From Nocardioides oceani (GTDB lineage: Bacteria; Actinomycetota; Actinomycetes; Propionibacteriales; Nocardioidaceae), in NCBI RefSeq assembly GCF_030412965.1, contig NZ_JAUHJQ010000001.1:395960-459959 (forward strand): a stretch of DNA of 64,000 bases, written 5' to 3'. Below are positions 15,732 through 26,092 of this stretch, piece by piece. The number at the start of each line of letters is the position of its first letter. Position 1 is the first letter of the stretch. A program made the position numbers and the translations under genes. The notes beneath the pieces were generated by a model, which saw only the letters and a program-made list of their open reading frames with translations, was not told the origin of the DNA and did not search any database.

Positions 15732-17804
15732 ATGACGACCCTCCCCCGCGCCCCGCGCACCCAGCTGCCCCTGCTGACCCCCCGCGGTCCGCACGGCTCG
15801 CGCAGCCACCTGACCTGCCAGTTCCGGTGCGGCAACGCCTGCGACCAGCCGGTCCCGAACACCAGTGGCAACGGCCACGTCCGCGACGAGATCAGCAAGG
15901 CCGTCGCCCGGCGCTCGGTGCTGCAGGGTGCGGCCGTCGGGACCGGCGCGCTCGTCCTGGGCGGTCTCGCCGCCACCCCGGCCGCGGCGGAGCCGACCAC
16001 GGCCCGGGCCGGCGTGGCCCGCGCCGCCGTCTCCGGCGACCTCGGCCGCACGGCGTTCCGTGCCGTCCCGCCGAACCGGCGCGACGCGCTGGTGACCCCC
16101 GAGGGCTTCCGCAGCGACGTCGTCGCCCGGTGGGGCGACCCGGTCGAGAAGGGCGCCCCTCGCTTCGACGTCCGCCGGCAGACCCCGGACTCGGCGGCCC
16201 AGCAGTTCGGCTACAACTGCGACTACGTCGGCGTGCTGCCGATCAGCGGCTCGCGCGCGCTCCTGGTGGTCAACCACGAGTACACCGACCCCAACCTGAT
16301 GTTCCCCGCCGACGTCTACGACGAGGACACCCAGAAGCGGATCGAGATCCTCAGCCACGGCATGTCCGTGCTGGAGATCGTGCGCGGCCGCACGCCCGGC
16401 TCCTGGCTCCGCGCCGACCACACCCGCGCCCGGCACAACCGCCGGATCAGCGCCCGCACCGCCTTCACGATGACCGGCCCGGCCGCCGGCGACGCCCGCC
16501 TGCGGACCACCGCGGACCCCGCGGGCCGCACGGTCATGGGCACCCTCAACAACTGCGCCGGTGGCACGACGCCCTGGGGCACGGTGCTCTCGGGCGAGGA
16601 GAACTTCAACCAGTACTTCGACGCCTCCGGCGACCTCGACCCCCGCTACGCCGACTCCTACAAGCGCATCGGCGTCACGGGTGCGGGCCGCGGCTGGTCC
16701 TCGGTCGACCCGCGCTTCGACCTCACCACCGAGCCGCACGAGCCGTTCCGCTTCGGCTGGGTCGTCGAGCTCGACCCGAGCGACCCCCGCTCGACCCCGC
16801 GCAAGCACACGATGCTCGGCCGGTTCAAGCACGAGGGCGCCAACGTCGCGATCGCCAAGGACGGCCGCGCGGTGGCGTACATGGGTGACGACGAGCGCGG
16901 CGACTACCTCTACAAGTTCGTCTCCCGCGACAAGATGAAGAAGGGCGAGGGCGCCGCCGCCCGCCGGCACAACATGACGCTGCTGACGCACGGCACGCTG
17001 TACGTCGCCAAGCTCGTCGGCGACGGCACCGAGGACGGCTACGACGGCACCGGCGAGTGGATCCGCCTCACGAGTGACACGACGTCCTACGTCGAGGGGA
17101 TGAGCGTCGCCGACGTCCTCATCGACACCCGCCTCGCCGCCGACAAGGTCGGCCCGACCCGGATGGACCGCCCCGAGGACGTCGAGCCGAACCCGGTCAA
17201 CGGCAAGGTGTACGTCGCCCTGACCAACAACTCCAACCGCGGCTCCGCCACGTTGCCGGTCGACGAGGCCAACCCGGTCGGCTCCTCGATGACGCGTCCC
17301 TCGCTGGGCGCGCCGCTGGAGCAGAAGTCCGGCAACCGCAACGGCTACGTGCTCGAGGTGACCCCCGCCCGGGGCGACCACGCCACGACGACCTTCACCT
17401 GGGACCTGATGCTCGTCTGCGGCGACCCGGCCGCGCAGGAGACCTACTTCGCCGGCTTCGACAAGTCGAAGGTCAGCCCGATCAGCTGCCCGGACAACGT
17501 CGCGTTCGACTCCGAAGGCAACCTCTGGATCTCCACCGACGGCAACGTCCTGGGCTCCAACGACGGCATCTTCCGCGTGCCGACGGCCGGTCCGGACCGC
17601 GGCAAGGTGGAGCAGTTCGTCACCGTGCCCCGTGGCGCGGAGGCCTGCGGGCCGCTGCTCGCCGACAAGGACCGCTCGCTGTTCGTCGCGGTCCAGCACC
17701 CCGGCGAGATCGACGGGGCCACCTTCGAGGCCCCGGCGAGCACCTGGCCGCACACCGACGACTTCCCGCGCCCCTCGATCGCGGTGGTCTACAAGCACGC
17801 CTGA
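15732..17804 (+). CDS. phoX: PhoX-family (DUF839) exported phosphatase
   Basis: A 690-residue calcium/iron-type alkaline phosphatase of the PhoX family, expected to release phosphate from organic phosphates outside the cell. A Tat-type signal lies inside a long N-region: ARRSVLQG with the twin arginines at 60-61, a hydrophobic stretch to about residue 80, and cleavage near ATPAAA at 81-86. The conserved pre-signal segment SHLTCQFRCGNACDQP and later blocks DYVGVLPI, LLVVNHEYT, GTLNNCAGGTTPWGT, SGEENFNQYF, RFGWVVELDP and DGRAVAYMGDDERGDYLYKFV identify the family. The ATG is 7 bases from a TAGCCT box, so the message is probably leaderless. The upstream PHO-box array suggests phosphate control. 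Confidence 0.92.
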   Translation: MTTLPRAPRTQLPLLTPRGPHGSRSHLTCQFRCGNACDQPVPNTSGNGHVRDEISKAVARRSVLQGAAVGTGALVLGGLAATPAAAEPTTARAGVARAAVSGDLGRTAFRAVPPNRRDALVTPEGFRSDVVARWGDPVEKGAPRFDVRRQTPDSAAQQFGYNCDYVGVLPISGSRALLVVNHEYTDPNLMFPADVYDEDTQKRIEILSHGMSVLEIVRGRTPGSWLRADHTRARHNRRISARTAFTMTGPAAGDARLRTTADPAGRTVMGTLNNCAGGTTPWGTVLSGEENFNQYFDASGDLDPRYADSYKRIGVTGAGRGWSSVDPRFDLTTEPHEPFRFGWVVELDPSDPRSTPRKHTMLGRFKHEGANVAIAKDGRAVAYMGDDERGDYLYKFVSRDKMKKGEGAAARRHNMTLLTHGTLYVAKLVGDGTEDGYDGTGEWIRLTSDTTSYVEGMSVADVLIDTRLAADKVGPTRMDRPEDVEPNPVNGKVYVALTNNSNRGSATLPVDEANPVGSSMTRPSLGAPLEQKSGNRNGYVLEVTPARGDHATTTFTWDLMLVCGDPAAQETYFAGFDKSKVSPISCPDNVAFDSEGNLWISTDGNVLGSNDGIFRVPTAGPDRGKVEQFVTVPRGAEACGPLLADKDRSLFVAVQHPGEIDGATFEAPASTWPHTDDFPRPSIAVVYKHA

Positions 17805-17819
17805 CGTCCCACCCGCGAG

Positions 17820-17846
17820 CGGGCCGGTCCCTCCGGGGCCGGCCCG
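17820..17846. terminator. intrinsic terminator after phoX
   Basis: A 12-bp stem with one T-G pair and a 3-nt loop, arms beginning CGGGCCGG and ending CCGGCCCG, immediately after the PhoX stop. It precedes the 51-bp repeat array. Confidence 0.7.
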
Positions 17847-17895
17847 TTCGGCGTCCGGGGGACTCCGCGGCCGGTCCGCCGTCGCGCGGTCGACG

Positions 17896-18033
17896 ATCGT
17901 TCAATTGCGCGGTTGTGTCGCCCGCAGACCCCGAGGACCCGTCGCAATCGTTCAATTGCGCGGTTGTGTCGCCCGCAGACCCCGGAAACCCGTCGCAATC
18001 GTTCAATTGCGCTTTTGTGTCGCCCGAAGACGG
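17896..18033. repeat. 51-bp tandem repeat, two full and one partial copy
   Basis: Units start at 17896, 17947 and 17998. The first 38 bases of units 1 and 2 are identical (ATCGTTCAATTGCGCGG, then TTGTGTCGCCCGC and onward); the rest differs at a few positions. Unit 3 keeps about 36 bases with a few substitutions and then diverges. Each unit contains the palindrome CAATTG. The array fills the gap between the convergent phoX and polyprenyl synthase genes. The 51-bp length keeps a reading frame of 17 codons, but no start, ribosome site or codon-use argument supports a gene here. Confidence 0.9.
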
Positions 18034-18055
18034 ACTTCCCCCGGAGCGGGCCGGG

Positions 18056-19078
18056 TCAGGCGGAGCGGACCGCCACGACGTCGGCGAACGCCTCGAGAGC
18101 GGCGCGGACGGGGCCCTCGGGGAGCACCGAGAGCAGCTCCTTGGCCTCGGTGGCGCGGGCGACGACGTACGCCCGGGCCTCGGCGAGGGCGGGGTGCCGG
18201 CGCATCAGGTCCAGCGCCTCGGCGTGCAGCGCGTCGTCGGTGAGGTCGGCGTCGAGCAGCTCGAGCAGGCGGGCGTCGGCCGGGTCGGTCGAGGCGCGCG
18301 CCATCAGCACCGGCAGCGTCGGGACCCCCTCCCGGAGGTCGGTGCCGGGCGTCTTGCCGGACTCGTCGGACTCCGAGGCGATGTCGAGGATGTCGTCGGA
18401 GAGCTGGAAGGCCGAGCCCACGATCTCGCCGTACGCCGTCAGCGCCTCCTCCACCTCGGGCGAGGCGCCGCCGAAGCGGGCGCCGTAGCGCGCGGAGGTG
18501 GCGATGAGCGAGCCGGTCTTGCCCGCGACCACGTCGAGGTAGTGCGCCAGCGGGTCCTCGCCCTCGCCGGGCGGGACGGTCTCGAGGATCTGGCCCTCGA
18601 CGAGCCGGCTGAAGGTCTCGGCCTGGATCCGCACGGCGTCCGGCCCGAGCTGCGCGGTGAGCTCGGAGGACCGCGCGAAGAGGAAGTCGCCGGTCAGGAT
18701 CGCGACGTGGTTGTCCCAGCGCGCGTTCGCGGAGTCCGCGCCGCGGCGCAGGGCGGCCTCGTCCATGACGTCGTCGTGGTACAGCGAACCGACGTGGGTG
18801 ATCTCCACGACGCAGGCCGCGGTGAGCACCTCCTCGGCCAGCGGGTGCGGGCCGGCCTCGGCCGCGAGGAGGACCAGCAGCGGCCGGAACCGCTTGCCGC
18901 CGGCGTCGAGCAGGTGGCTCGCCGCCTCGGTGACGTACGGGTAGCGGCTCTGCACGTGCGCGTAGAGCGCCTTCTCGACCTCGACCATGCGTTCGCGCAG
19001 GCGCGCCTCGAGGGCGGGGTCGGTGACCGGCAGGGCCAGACCCGCGGACGAGGTGCCCGCGGCCGTTCGGGAGCTCAC
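18056..19078 (-). CDS. polyprenyl diphosphate synthase for menaquinone side chain
   Basis: A 340-residue trans-isoprenyl diphosphate synthase. It has GKRFRP at residues 61-66, the first aspartate-rich motif DDVMD at 102-106 and the second DDILD at 228-232; GGKRFR and YHDDVMDEA with downstream RRG are typical of long-chain (hepta- to nonaprenyl) synthases. It condenses isopentenyl diphosphate units into the tail attached by MenA. The GTG at 19078 overlaps the nuoN stop (GTGA), making it the last gene of the nuo operon. Chain length cannot be set from sequence by eye. Confidence 0.9.
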   Translation of the reverse strand: MSSRTAAGTSSAGLALPVTDPALEARLRERMVEVEKALYAHVQSRYPYVTEAASHLLDAGGKRFRPLLVLLAAEAGPHPLAEEVLTAACVVEITHVGSLYHDDVMDEAALRRGADSANARWDNHVAILTGDFLFARSSELTAQLGPDAVRIQAETFSRLVEGQILETVPPGEGEDPLAHYLDVVAGKTGSLIATSARYGARFGGASPEVEEALTAYGEIVGSAFQLSDDILDIASESDESGKTPGTDLREGVPTLPVLMARASTDPADARLLELLDADLTDDALHAEALDLMRRHPALAEARAYVVARATEAKELLSVLPEGPVRAALEAFADVVAVRSA

Positions 19079-20685
19079 CTGATGAAGTCTCCCGCACGGG
19101 CCGCGAGATCGAGAACCGGGCCCGGCACGACGCCGATCACAACGGTCGCGAGGACTCCCACCGCGATGGTGGCGGAGGTCAGCAGCGAGGGCGTCGTCAC
19201 CGACGCGACCTCGCCGGGCAGCCCGTCGGGCCCGGCCTCGGGCTCGGCGAAGAACATGATCCGGATGTAGCGGACGTAGAAGAAGATCGCGATGATGCTC
19301 GACGCGATCGCGGTCAGCACGACCGGCCAGGCACCGGCCGACATCGCGACCGTGAAGACGGCCCACTTGCCGACGAAGCCGGCCGTCAGCGGGATCCCGG
19401 CCATCGACAGCAGGTACAGCCCGAACGCCGCGGCCAGCCACGGCGAGCGCCGGCCGAGCCCGGCCCACCGGTCGAAGTGGGTGGCCTCGCCGTTGGAGTC
19501 GCGCACGAGGGTGACGACCGCGAACGCGCCGAGCGTCGCCACGCCGTACGTCGTCAGGTAGAACAGCACCGCCTGGAGCGAGGTGACCTGGCCCTCGGCC
19601 AGCTCGCCGGCGCCCTGCACGCCCAGGACACCGGTCAGCAGGAAGCCGGTGTGGGCGACCGAGGAGTAGGCGAGCATCCGCTTGACGTCGGTCTGGGAGA
19701 CCGCGACGACCGCGCCGACGACCATGGTGAGGATGGCGACGGCCCACATCATCGGCTGCCAGCTCCACCGGTCGGAGCCGAAGGCGACGTAGAACAGCCG
19801 CAGGATCGCGCCGAACGCCGCGACCTTGGTGGCGGCCGACATGAACGCCGTGACCGCGGTCGGGGCGCCCTGGTAGACGTCGGGGGTCCAGCCCTGGAAC
19901 GGCGCCGCGCCGACCTTGAACAGCAGGCCGACCGCGAGCATGCCCATGCCGACCAGGAGCAGGCCCTGGTTCTCGGTGTCGTTGCGGACGGCCTCGGCGA
20001 TCGCCGCGAGCTGCATCGAGCCGGCGAAGCCGTAGACCAGCGCGACGCCGTAGAGGAAGAACCCGGAGGAGAAGGCGCCGAGCAGGAAGTACTTGAGCGC
20101 GGCCTCCTGGCTCAGCAGGCGGCGCCGGCGGGCCAGGCCGCACAGCAGGTAGAGCGGCAGCGAGAGGACCTCGAGCGCGACGAACATCGTCAGCAGGTCG
20201 TTGGAGGCGGGGAAGAGCATCATGCCGCCGACCGCGAAGAGCAGCAGCGGGTAGACCTCGGTGTGCTCCCAGCCGCGGGTGGAGACCTCGCGCTCCGCCT
20301 CGGTGCCCGGCAGCGCTGCGGCCTGGCCGGCGAACGCGGAGACGCCGCCCTCCAGCCGGCGCTCGGCGAACAGCGCGACGCCGCCGAGGGACAGCAGCAG
20401 GACCAGGCCCCACAGGAAGACGGTCGGGCCGTCGACGACGATCGTGCCCTCCGCGGCGAGCAGCCCGCGGGCGGCGCCGTCGGCGACCTCGGCGAGGTCG
20501 GTCGCGACCCAGATCGTGGTGGCGAACGCCGCGACCAGCACGACGGCGGCCAGCGCCACCTGCACCAGGCGGCGCCGCTCGCGCGGCACGAACGCCTCGA
20601 CGACCACGCCGAGGCAGGCCCCGCCGAGGACGATGAGGAGGGGGGCGAGCTCGGCGTACTCGATGGTGGGCTTGACGAAGTCCAT
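19075..20685 (-). CDS. nuoN: NADH-quinone oxidoreductase subunit N
   Basis: A 536-residue antiporter-like membrane subunit of complex I. The conserved core FKVGAAPFQGWTPDVYQGAPTAVTAFMSAATKVAAFG contains the lysines of the proton channel, and MLAYSSVAHTGFLLTG is a family block. About 14 helices are expected. It directly follows nuoM with one base between stop and start. Confidence 0.95.
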   Translation of the reverse strand: MDFVKPTIEYAELAPLLIVLGGACLGVVVEAFVPRERRRLVQVALAAVVLVAAFATTIWVATDLAEVADGAARGLLAAEGTIVVDGPTVFLWGLVLLLSLGGVALFAERRLEGGVSAFAGQAAALPGTEAEREVSTRGWEHTEVYPLLLFAVGGMMLFPASNDLLTMFVALEVLSLPLYLLCGLARRRRLLSQEAALKYFLLGAFSSGFFLYGVALVYGFAGSMQLAAIAEAVRNDTENQGLLLVGMGMLAVGLLFKVGAAPFQGWTPDVYQGAPTAVTAFMSAATKVAAFGAILRLFYVAFGSDRWSWQPMMWAVAILTMVVGAVVAVSQTDVKRMLAYSSVAHTGFLLTGVLGVQGAGELAEGQVTSLQAVLFYLTTYGVATLGAFAVVTLVRDSNGEATHFDRWAGLGRRSPWLAAAFGLYLLSMAGIPLTAGFVGKWAVFTVAMSAGAWPVVLTAIASSIIAIFFYVRYIRIMFFAEPEAGPDGLPGEVASVTTPSLLTSATIAVGVLATVVIGVVPGPVLDLAARAGDFIR

Positions 20686-20686
20686 C

Positions 20687-22384
20687 TCAGTGAGCTCCCT
20701 CTCCAGCGTGCTCCACCGTCGTCCCCTCCGGGACGGCAGGGGCGTCGTCCTCGACGCCGACGTGGGACATCAGGTCCTCGACGTAGGGGTTGGCCACGTC
20801 GAACAACGGCATCGGGTAGAACCCGAGGAACACCAGCCCCGCGACCAGGGGCGCCAGGACCGCCACCTCGTGGGGACGCAGGTCGCGCGGGCCGACGGCG
20901 GTGGAGCTCCCCGCGGTGGTGCCGGTGGTGGGGCGGGTCGCGGTCGCGGTCGCGGTGCCGCCGGTCGGCGCGTCGGTGCCGTGCCCGGCGGGCTCGCGAC
21001 GAGCCGGGTCGTCGGCGTGCTCGCCCGCGCCGCCGGCGGCGCCTGCGGCGAGCGGGCCGGGGCCGGTCATCACGCGCTGGTACATCCACAGCACGTAGAT
21101 CGCGGCCAGCACGATGCCGGTGACGGCCACCGCGCCCACCCACCAGTGGTAGTCGAACGCGGCGATGATGACCAGCAGCTCGGAGACGAAGGGGCTCAGG
21201 CCGGGGAGGCTGAGCGTCGCCAGCCCGGCGACCAGGAACAGCCCGGCCAGGACCGGCGTCAGCTTCTCCATGCCGCCCATCCGGCTGATCGAGGACGTGC
21301 CCCGACGCTCGATCACGTGGCCGGCGGTGAGGAACAGCAGGGCCGTCCCGAGGCCGTGGTTGACCATGTAGAGGATCGCGCCGCTCTGGCCCTGGCTGCT
21401 GAAGACGAAGATGCCGAGGGTGATGAAGCCGAAGTGGCTCAGCGAGGTGAGGCCGACCAGCCGCAGCAGGTCGTCCTGGCCGATCGCCAGCAGCGCGCCG
21501 TACACGATCGAGATCAGCGCGAGGGTGACCACGAGCGGCGTCGCCCAGCGCGACGCCTCGGGGAACAGCTCGAGGCAGAAGCGCAGCATCCCGTAGGTGC
21601 CGATCTTGTCCAGCACGCACACCAGCAGCACGCTGGTCCCGGGCGTCGCCTTCTCGGTGGTGTCGGCGAGCCAGGTGTGCAGCGGGAACAGCGGCGCCTT
21701 GACGATGAAGGCGATGAGGAAACCGGCGAGCAGCCAGCGCTCCGCGGACGTCGAGAGGTCGAGCTCGGCGAGGTCGGCGTGGAGGTACGACGGCTCGCCG
21801 GCCTGGGCGGAGACGACGTAGAGCCCGATCACCGAGCCGAGCAGCACCAGGCCGCCGCCGAGCTGGAACATCAGGAACTTCACGGCCGCGGCGCCGCGGC
21901 CGGCCTTGCCGAAGCCGCCGATGAGGAAGTACGCCGGGATCAGCGTGGCCTCGAAGACGACGTAGAAGAGGAAGACGTCGGTGGCGAGGAAGACCGCGAG
22001 CGAGAGCGCCTCGAGCGCCAGCGCCCAGGCGAAGAACGAGCGGGTCGACCCGCTCGCGCCGCGGCCCTCGTCGGCGTGGGTCCATGAGTAGGCCAGCACG
22101 ATCGGCACGAGCACGACGGTCAGCAGGACCATGAGCAGCGAGAGCCCGTCGACGCCCAGGGCGTAGTGGACGCCGAAGGCGGCGATCCAGTCGTGGGTCT
22201 CGGTCAGCTGCATGCCGCCGCCGAGCTCGTACTGCAGCGCGACCGCGACGCCGACCCCGAGGGTCAGCACCGAGACCAGCAGCGCGACCAGCTTGGCCAG
22301 CTCGGCGCGGGGCAGCGCGGCGACGACGACCGCGCCGACGAGGGGCACGGCCACCAGGACGGTGAGCCAGGGGACATCGCTCAT
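20687..22384 (-). CDS. nuoM: NADH-quinone oxidoreductase subunit M, with low-complexity insert
   Basis: A 565-residue antiporter-like subunit. The core is intact: [15 protein letters not shown] [42 protein letters not shown] and [16 protein letters not shown]. Near the C-terminus, residues about 438-505 form a Gly/Ala/Thr-rich polar stretch ([21 protein letters not shown] within it) between the [11 protein letters not shown] helix end and the final [13 protein letters not shown] helix. This lengthens the protein by some 60 residues over common NuoM. The start overlaps the nuoL stop as ATGA. Confidence 0.95.
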   Translation of the reverse strand: MSDVPWLTVLVAVPLVGAVVVAALPRAELAKLVALLVSVLTLGVGVAVALQYELGGGMQLTETHDWIAAFGVHYALGVDGLSLLMVLLTVVLVPIVLAYSWTHADEGRGASGSTRSFFAWALALEALSLAVFLATDVFLFYVVFEATLIPAYFLIGGFGKAGRGAAAVKFLMFQLGGGLVLLGSVIGLYVVSAQAGEPSYLHADLAELDLSTSAERWLLAGFLIAFIVKAPLFPLHTWLADTTEKATPGTSVLLVCVLDKIGTYGMLRFCLELFPEASRWATPLVVTLALISIVYGALLAIGQDDLLRLVGLTSLSHFGFITLGIFVFSSQGQSGAILYMVNHGLGTALLFLTAGHVIERRGTSSISRMGGMEKLTPVLAGLFLVAGLATLSLPGLSPFVSELLVIIAAFDYHWWVGAVAVTGIVLAAIYVLWMYQRVMTGPGPLAAGAAGGAGEHADDPARREPAGHGTDAPTGGTATATATRPTTGTTAGSSTAVGPRDLRPHEVAVLAPLVAGLVFLGFYPMPLFDVANPYVEDLMSHVGVEDDAPAVPEGTTVEHAGEGAH

Positions 22385-24315
22385 GCGAGGTTCACCGCCA
22401 GGAGTGCGAGGACGACGAGGAGCACGCCGCCGAGGACGGACAGGGCGTAGGAGCGGACGAAGCCGTTCTGGAGCCGGCGCAGGACGTTGCCGACCGCCTT
22501 GACCCCGCTCGACCCGCCGGTGAAGAGACCGTCGACCAGCGTCCGGTCGCCGGCGGTGATGCCGCGGACGGTCGCGGCGCCGGGGCGCACGACGAGCACG
22601 TCGTTGATCGCGTCGCCGTAGACGTCCGCCCGGGCCGCGCGCGTCGCGAAGGAGACGTCCTGCGGCGGGGTGAGCGGCACCTCCCGGCGGCCGACCAGGA
22701 ACCAGGCGGCCGCGACGCCGACGGCGACGACCGCGACGGTGAGCAGCGTGATCACGATGATCGGCAGCGGCGGCTCGTGGTGCGGCGCCTCGCCGACCAC
22801 GGGGGCCAGCCACTCGACGATCCAGTCGCCCAGCAGCAGCACGCCGCCGAGCACCGAGAGCGCCGCGAGCACGATGAGCGGCACGGTCATCACGGCGGGC
22901 GACTCGTGCGGGTGCACGTCGTCCTTCCACCGCTTGCTGGTCAGGAAGGTCAGCAGCATGAGGCGGGTCATGTAGAAGCCGGTGATGCCGGCGCCGAGCA
23001 GGGCGAGGACGCCGACGACCCAGTTCTCGGCCAGCGCGGTCTCGATGATCTTGTCCTTGGACCAGAAGCCCGAGAAGCCGGGGAACCCGATGATCGCGAG
23101 GTAGCCCATCGCGAAGGTCAGGAAGGTCACCGGCATCGCGTGCCGCAGCGCGCCGTAGCGCCGCATGTCGACGTCGTCGTTCATGCCGTGCATGACCGAG
23201 CCGGCGCCGAGGAACATGTTGGCCTTGAAGAAGCCGTGCGTGATCAGGTGGAAGATCGCGAAGGCGTAGCCCGCGACGCCGAGGCCGGCGCCGAGCATCA
23301 TGTAGCCGATCTGGCTCATCGTGGAGCCGGCGAGCGCCTTCTTGATGTCGTCCTTGGCGCAGCCGATGACCGCGCCCCACAGCAGCGTGACGGTGGCGAC
23401 CACGACGACGACGGTCTGCGCGTGCGGCGCGAGCTCGAAGATGAAGTTCGAGCGGACGACGAGGTAGACGCCGGCGGTGACCATGGTCGCGGCGTGGATG
23501 AGCGCGGAGACCGGGGTCGGGCCCTCCATCGCGTCCAGCAGCCAGGCCTGCAGCGGCACCTGGGCGGACTTGCCGCAGGCCGCGAGCAGGAGCAGCAGGC
23601 CGACGGCGGTGAGCGTGTCCTCCTCGGCGGCACCGGAGACCTCGCTGATCGCGGAGAAGCTCGTGGTCCCGAACGTGGTGAACAGCAGCGCGATGGCCAG
23701 CGCCATGCCGATGTCGCCGACGCGGTTGATGACGAAGGCCTTCTTCGCCGCGGCGGCCGCGGAGTGCTTGTGCTGCCAGAACCCGATGAGCAGGTACGAC
23801 GCCAGGCCGACGCCCTCCCAGCCGAGGAACAGGCCGACGTAGTTCTCGGCCAGCACCAGCATGAGCATCGCGGCGACGAAGAGGTTGAGGTAGGCGAAGA
23901 ACCGGCGCCGGCGAGGGTCGTGCTCCATGTAGCCGATGGAGTAGACGTGGATCAGCGACCCGACGCCGGTGATCAGCAGCAGGAACAGCGCCGACAGCGG
24001 GTCGTAGAGCAGGTCCAGCCCGACCTCGAGGTCACCGACGGCGATCCAGTCCCACAGGTGCTGGGTGACCGACCGCTCGGCCTCCTCGCGGCCCCTCAGC
24101 TCGACGAAGAGCAGCACGCTGACCACGAAGGAGCCGACCGACGCGAGCGTCCCGAGCCAGTGGCCCCAGCGGTCGGTGGCGCGGCCGCCGAGCAGCAGCA
24201 CGGCGGCGCCGATCAGGGGCAGGCCGATGACCAGCCAGAGCAGCGAGAAGGTGCCGTCGGCGGCGCTCGGGTCGATCACCGGCACCTGGTGGGCGGCCTC
24301 GGACAGTGAGTACAT
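22381..24315 (-). CDS. nuoL: NADH-quinone oxidoreductase subunit L
   Basis: A 644-residue membrane subunit and the distal proton pump of complex I. Visible blocks are [73 protein letters not shown] and [14 protein letters not shown]. The C-terminal region corresponds to the long lateral helix and last transmembrane helix. The ATG at 24315 follows nuoK by 12 bases. Confidence 0.96.
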   Translation of the reverse strand: MYSLSEAAHQVPVIDPSAADGTFSLLWLVIGLPLIGAAVLLLGGRATDRWGHWLGTLASVGSFVVSVLLFVELRGREEAERSVTQHLWDWIAVGDLEVGLDLLYDPLSALFLLLITGVGSLIHVYSIGYMEHDPRRRRFFAYLNLFVAAMLMLVLAENYVGLFLGWEGVGLASYLLIGFWQHKHSAAAAAKKAFVINRVGDIGMALAIALLFTTFGTTSFSAISEVSGAAEEDTLTAVGLLLLLAACGKSAQVPLQAWLLDAMEGPTPVSALIHAATMVTAGVYLVVRSNFIFELAPHAQTVVVVVATVTLLWGAVIGCAKDDIKKALAGSTMSQIGYMMLGAGLGVAGYAFAIFHLITHGFFKANMFLGAGSVMHGMNDDVDMRRYGALRHAMPVTFLTFAMGYLAIIGFPGFSGFWSKDKIIETALAENWVVGVLALLGAGITGFYMTRLMLLTFLTSKRWKDDVHPHESPAVMTVPLIVLAALSVLGGVLLLGDWIVEWLAPVVGEAPHHEPPLPIIVITLLTVAVVAVGVAAAWFLVGRREVPLTPPQDVSFATRAARADVYGDAINDVLVVRPGAATVRGITAGDRTLVDGLFTGGSSGVKAVGNVLRRLQNGFVRSYALSVLGGVLLVVLALLAVNLA

Positions 24316-24327
24316 CCGCTCTCTTCC

Positions 24328-24630
24328 TCAGTACTTCAGCAGGCTGGCGTCGTCGACCGAGGCCGAGCGGCGGGTGCGGAAGATGGTCATGATGATCGCG
24401 AGGCCGACCACGACCTCGGCCGCGGCGACGACCATCACGAAGAAGGCCGCGATCTGGCCGTCGAGGTTGCCGTGCTGCTTGGCGAACGCGACGAGCGCGA
24501 GGTTGCAGGCGTTCAGCATCAGCTCCACGCACATGAAGACCACGATCGCGTTGCGGCGGGTCAGGACCCCCACGCAGCCGATGCTGAAGAGGATCGCGGA
24601 CAGCACGACGTACGGCGTCACGTCGGTCAT
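24328..24630 (-). CDS. nuoK: NADH-quinone oxidoreductase subunit K
   Basis: A 100-residue subunit with three helices, normal length for the family. The conserved membrane glutamates appear in [17 protein letters not shown] and [15 protein letters not shown]. The ATG overlaps the nuoJ stop (ATGA). Confidence 0.96.
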   Translation of the reverse strand: MTDVTPYVVLSAILFSIGCVGVLTRRNAIVVFMCVELMLNACNLALVAFAKQHGNLDGQIAAFFVMVVAAAEVVVGLAIIMTIFRTRRSASVDDASLLKY

Positions 24631-25499
24631 CGCGGGGCCTCCGATCCGGGGTCGCCGTCGGTCGCCGGGCCACCGGCCGCGGCGCTGGGGTTCTCGGTGT
24701 TGTGGCCGGAGCCGGACGCGGTGTCACCGGGCGAGCCGGAGCCACCGGGGAGGCCGCCCAGCGCGCGCTGGACGTCCTCGATGTCGTCGGCGAGGTCCGG
24801 CGCGGACCGGATCCGGCCGCGGGCGGCCAGGGTCCGGGAGACCGACGACTCCGCGGGGGTGCCGTCGGGCAGCAGCGCCGGGGTGTCGACCGCGTTGTGG
24901 CGGGCGTAGACGCCGGGGGCCGGCAGCGGGCCGAGGTGCTCGCCGCGCTCGGCGAAGTCCCGCACCCGCTGCGCAGCCCGGGAGGCCTGCGTGGGGCGCG
25001 GGCCGGTCCGCTCGCGGTGGGCCAGCACCATCGCGCCGACCGCTGCGGTGATGAGCAGGGCGCTGGTGGTCTCGAAGACGAAGACGTAGCGGGAGAAGAG
25101 CAGGTTGGCGAGCGCCTCGATGTTGCCGCCCTCGTTGGCGGCGTCGAGCCCGACGACCGTGCCGAGCGTGATCTGCCCGACCGAGGCCACCAGGATCACC
25201 GCCAGCCCGAGACCGAGCAGCACGGCGAGCGGGCGCTGCCCGCGGATCGTCTCGACCACCGAGTCCGAGGCGTCGACGCCCACGATCATCATCACGAAGA
25301 GGAACAGCATGAGGATCGCGCCGGTGTAGACGATGATCTGCACCGCGAAGAGGAACGGTGCGTCGAGCACGGCGTACAGCACGGCCAGGCTGATCATCAC
25401 CACCGCGAGGAGCAGGGCGGCGTGGACCGCCTTGCGCACGACGAGGATGCCGAGCGCCGCGAGCACCATCACCGGGGCGAGGATCCAGAAGGCGGTCAC
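24627..25499 (-). CDS. nuoJ: NADH-quinone oxidoreductase subunit J with C-terminal extension
   Basis: A 290-residue subunit. The membrane core (about residues 1-175) has five helices with the block [27 protein letters not shown], the pi-bulge region of TM3. The remaining 115 residues are a cytosolic extension that is polar and ends in a Gly/Ser/Pro-rich tail; Streptomyces-type NuoJ proteins also carry such tails. The GTG start overlaps the nuoI stop. Confidence 0.94.
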   Translation of the reverse strand: MTAFWILAPVMVLAALGILVVRKAVHAALLLAVVMISLAVLYAVLDAPFLFAVQIIVYTGAILMLFLFVMMIVGVDASDSVVETIRGQRPLAVLLGLGLAVILVASVGQITLGTVVGLDAANEGGNIEALANLLFSRYVFVFETTSALLITAAVGAMVLAHRERTGPRPTQASRAAQRVRDFAERGEHLGPLPAPGVYARHNAVDTPALLPDGTPAESSVSRTLAARGRIRSAPDLADDIEDVQRALGGLPGGSGSPGDTASGSGHNTENPSAAAGGPATDGDPGSEAPR

Positions 25500-26092
25500 C
25501 GGCCGGCCTCCCGAAGCGTGTCGTCCTCGTCGACGGGCGCGGCCGGGGCGGTGCCGGTCGAGGGCGCGGCGAACGTGCCGCGGTAGTAGTCGCCCTCGTC
25601 CGAGCCCAGCTGCATCGCGTGCGGCGGCTGCTCCATGCCCGGCAGCAGCGGGGCGAGGAGGTCGGACTTCTCGTAGATGAGGTCGGCCCGGTTGTCGTCG
25701 GCCAGCTCGTACTCGTTGGTCATCGTCAGCGCCCGCGTCGGGCACGCCTCGATGCACAGCCCGCACAGGATGCAGCGCAGGTAGTTGATCTGGTAGACGC
25801 GGCCGTAGCGCTCACCGGGGCTGTAGCGCCCCGACCCGTCGGGCAGGTCGACGTTCGAGGCGCCCTCGACGTAGATCGCGTCCGCCGGGCAGGCCCACGC
25901 GCACAGCTCGCAGCCCACGCACTTCTCCAGGCCGTCGGGCCAGCGGTTGAGCTGGTGCCGCCCGTGGAAGCGTGGTGCCGTCGGCTTCTTCTCGAAGGGG
26001 TACTGCTCGGTGACGACCTTCTTGAACATGGTGCGGAAGGTGACGCCGAAACCCGCGATCGGGTCCCAGAACTGTTCCTTGACGGTGGCCAT
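25496..26092 (-). CDS. nuoI: NADH-quinone oxidoreductase subunit I
   Basis: A 198-residue iron-sulfur subunit carrying two [4Fe-4S] clusters (N6a, N6b). The two motifs are [18 protein letters not shown] and [18 protein letters not shown]. It passes electrons from NuoG towards NuoB. The ATG shares one base with the nuoH stop (TGATG). Confidence 0.96.
   Translation of the reverse strand: MATVKEQFWDPIAGFGVTFRTMFKKVVTEQYPFEKKPTAPRFHGRHQLNRWPDGLEKCVGCELCAWACPADAIYVEGASNVDLPDGSGRYSPGERYGRVYQINYLRCILCGLCIEACPTRALTMTNEYELADDNRADLIYEKSDLLAPLLPGMEQPPHAMQLGSDEGDYYRGTFAAPSTGTAPAAPVDEDDTLREAGR

Noticed and set aside
17915..18060. A 17-residue peptide repeat (QSFNCAVVSPADP type) on the plus strand.
   Set aside because: It arises from the 51-bp DNA repeat; the frame continues antisense to the polyprenyl synthase gene and has no start signal.
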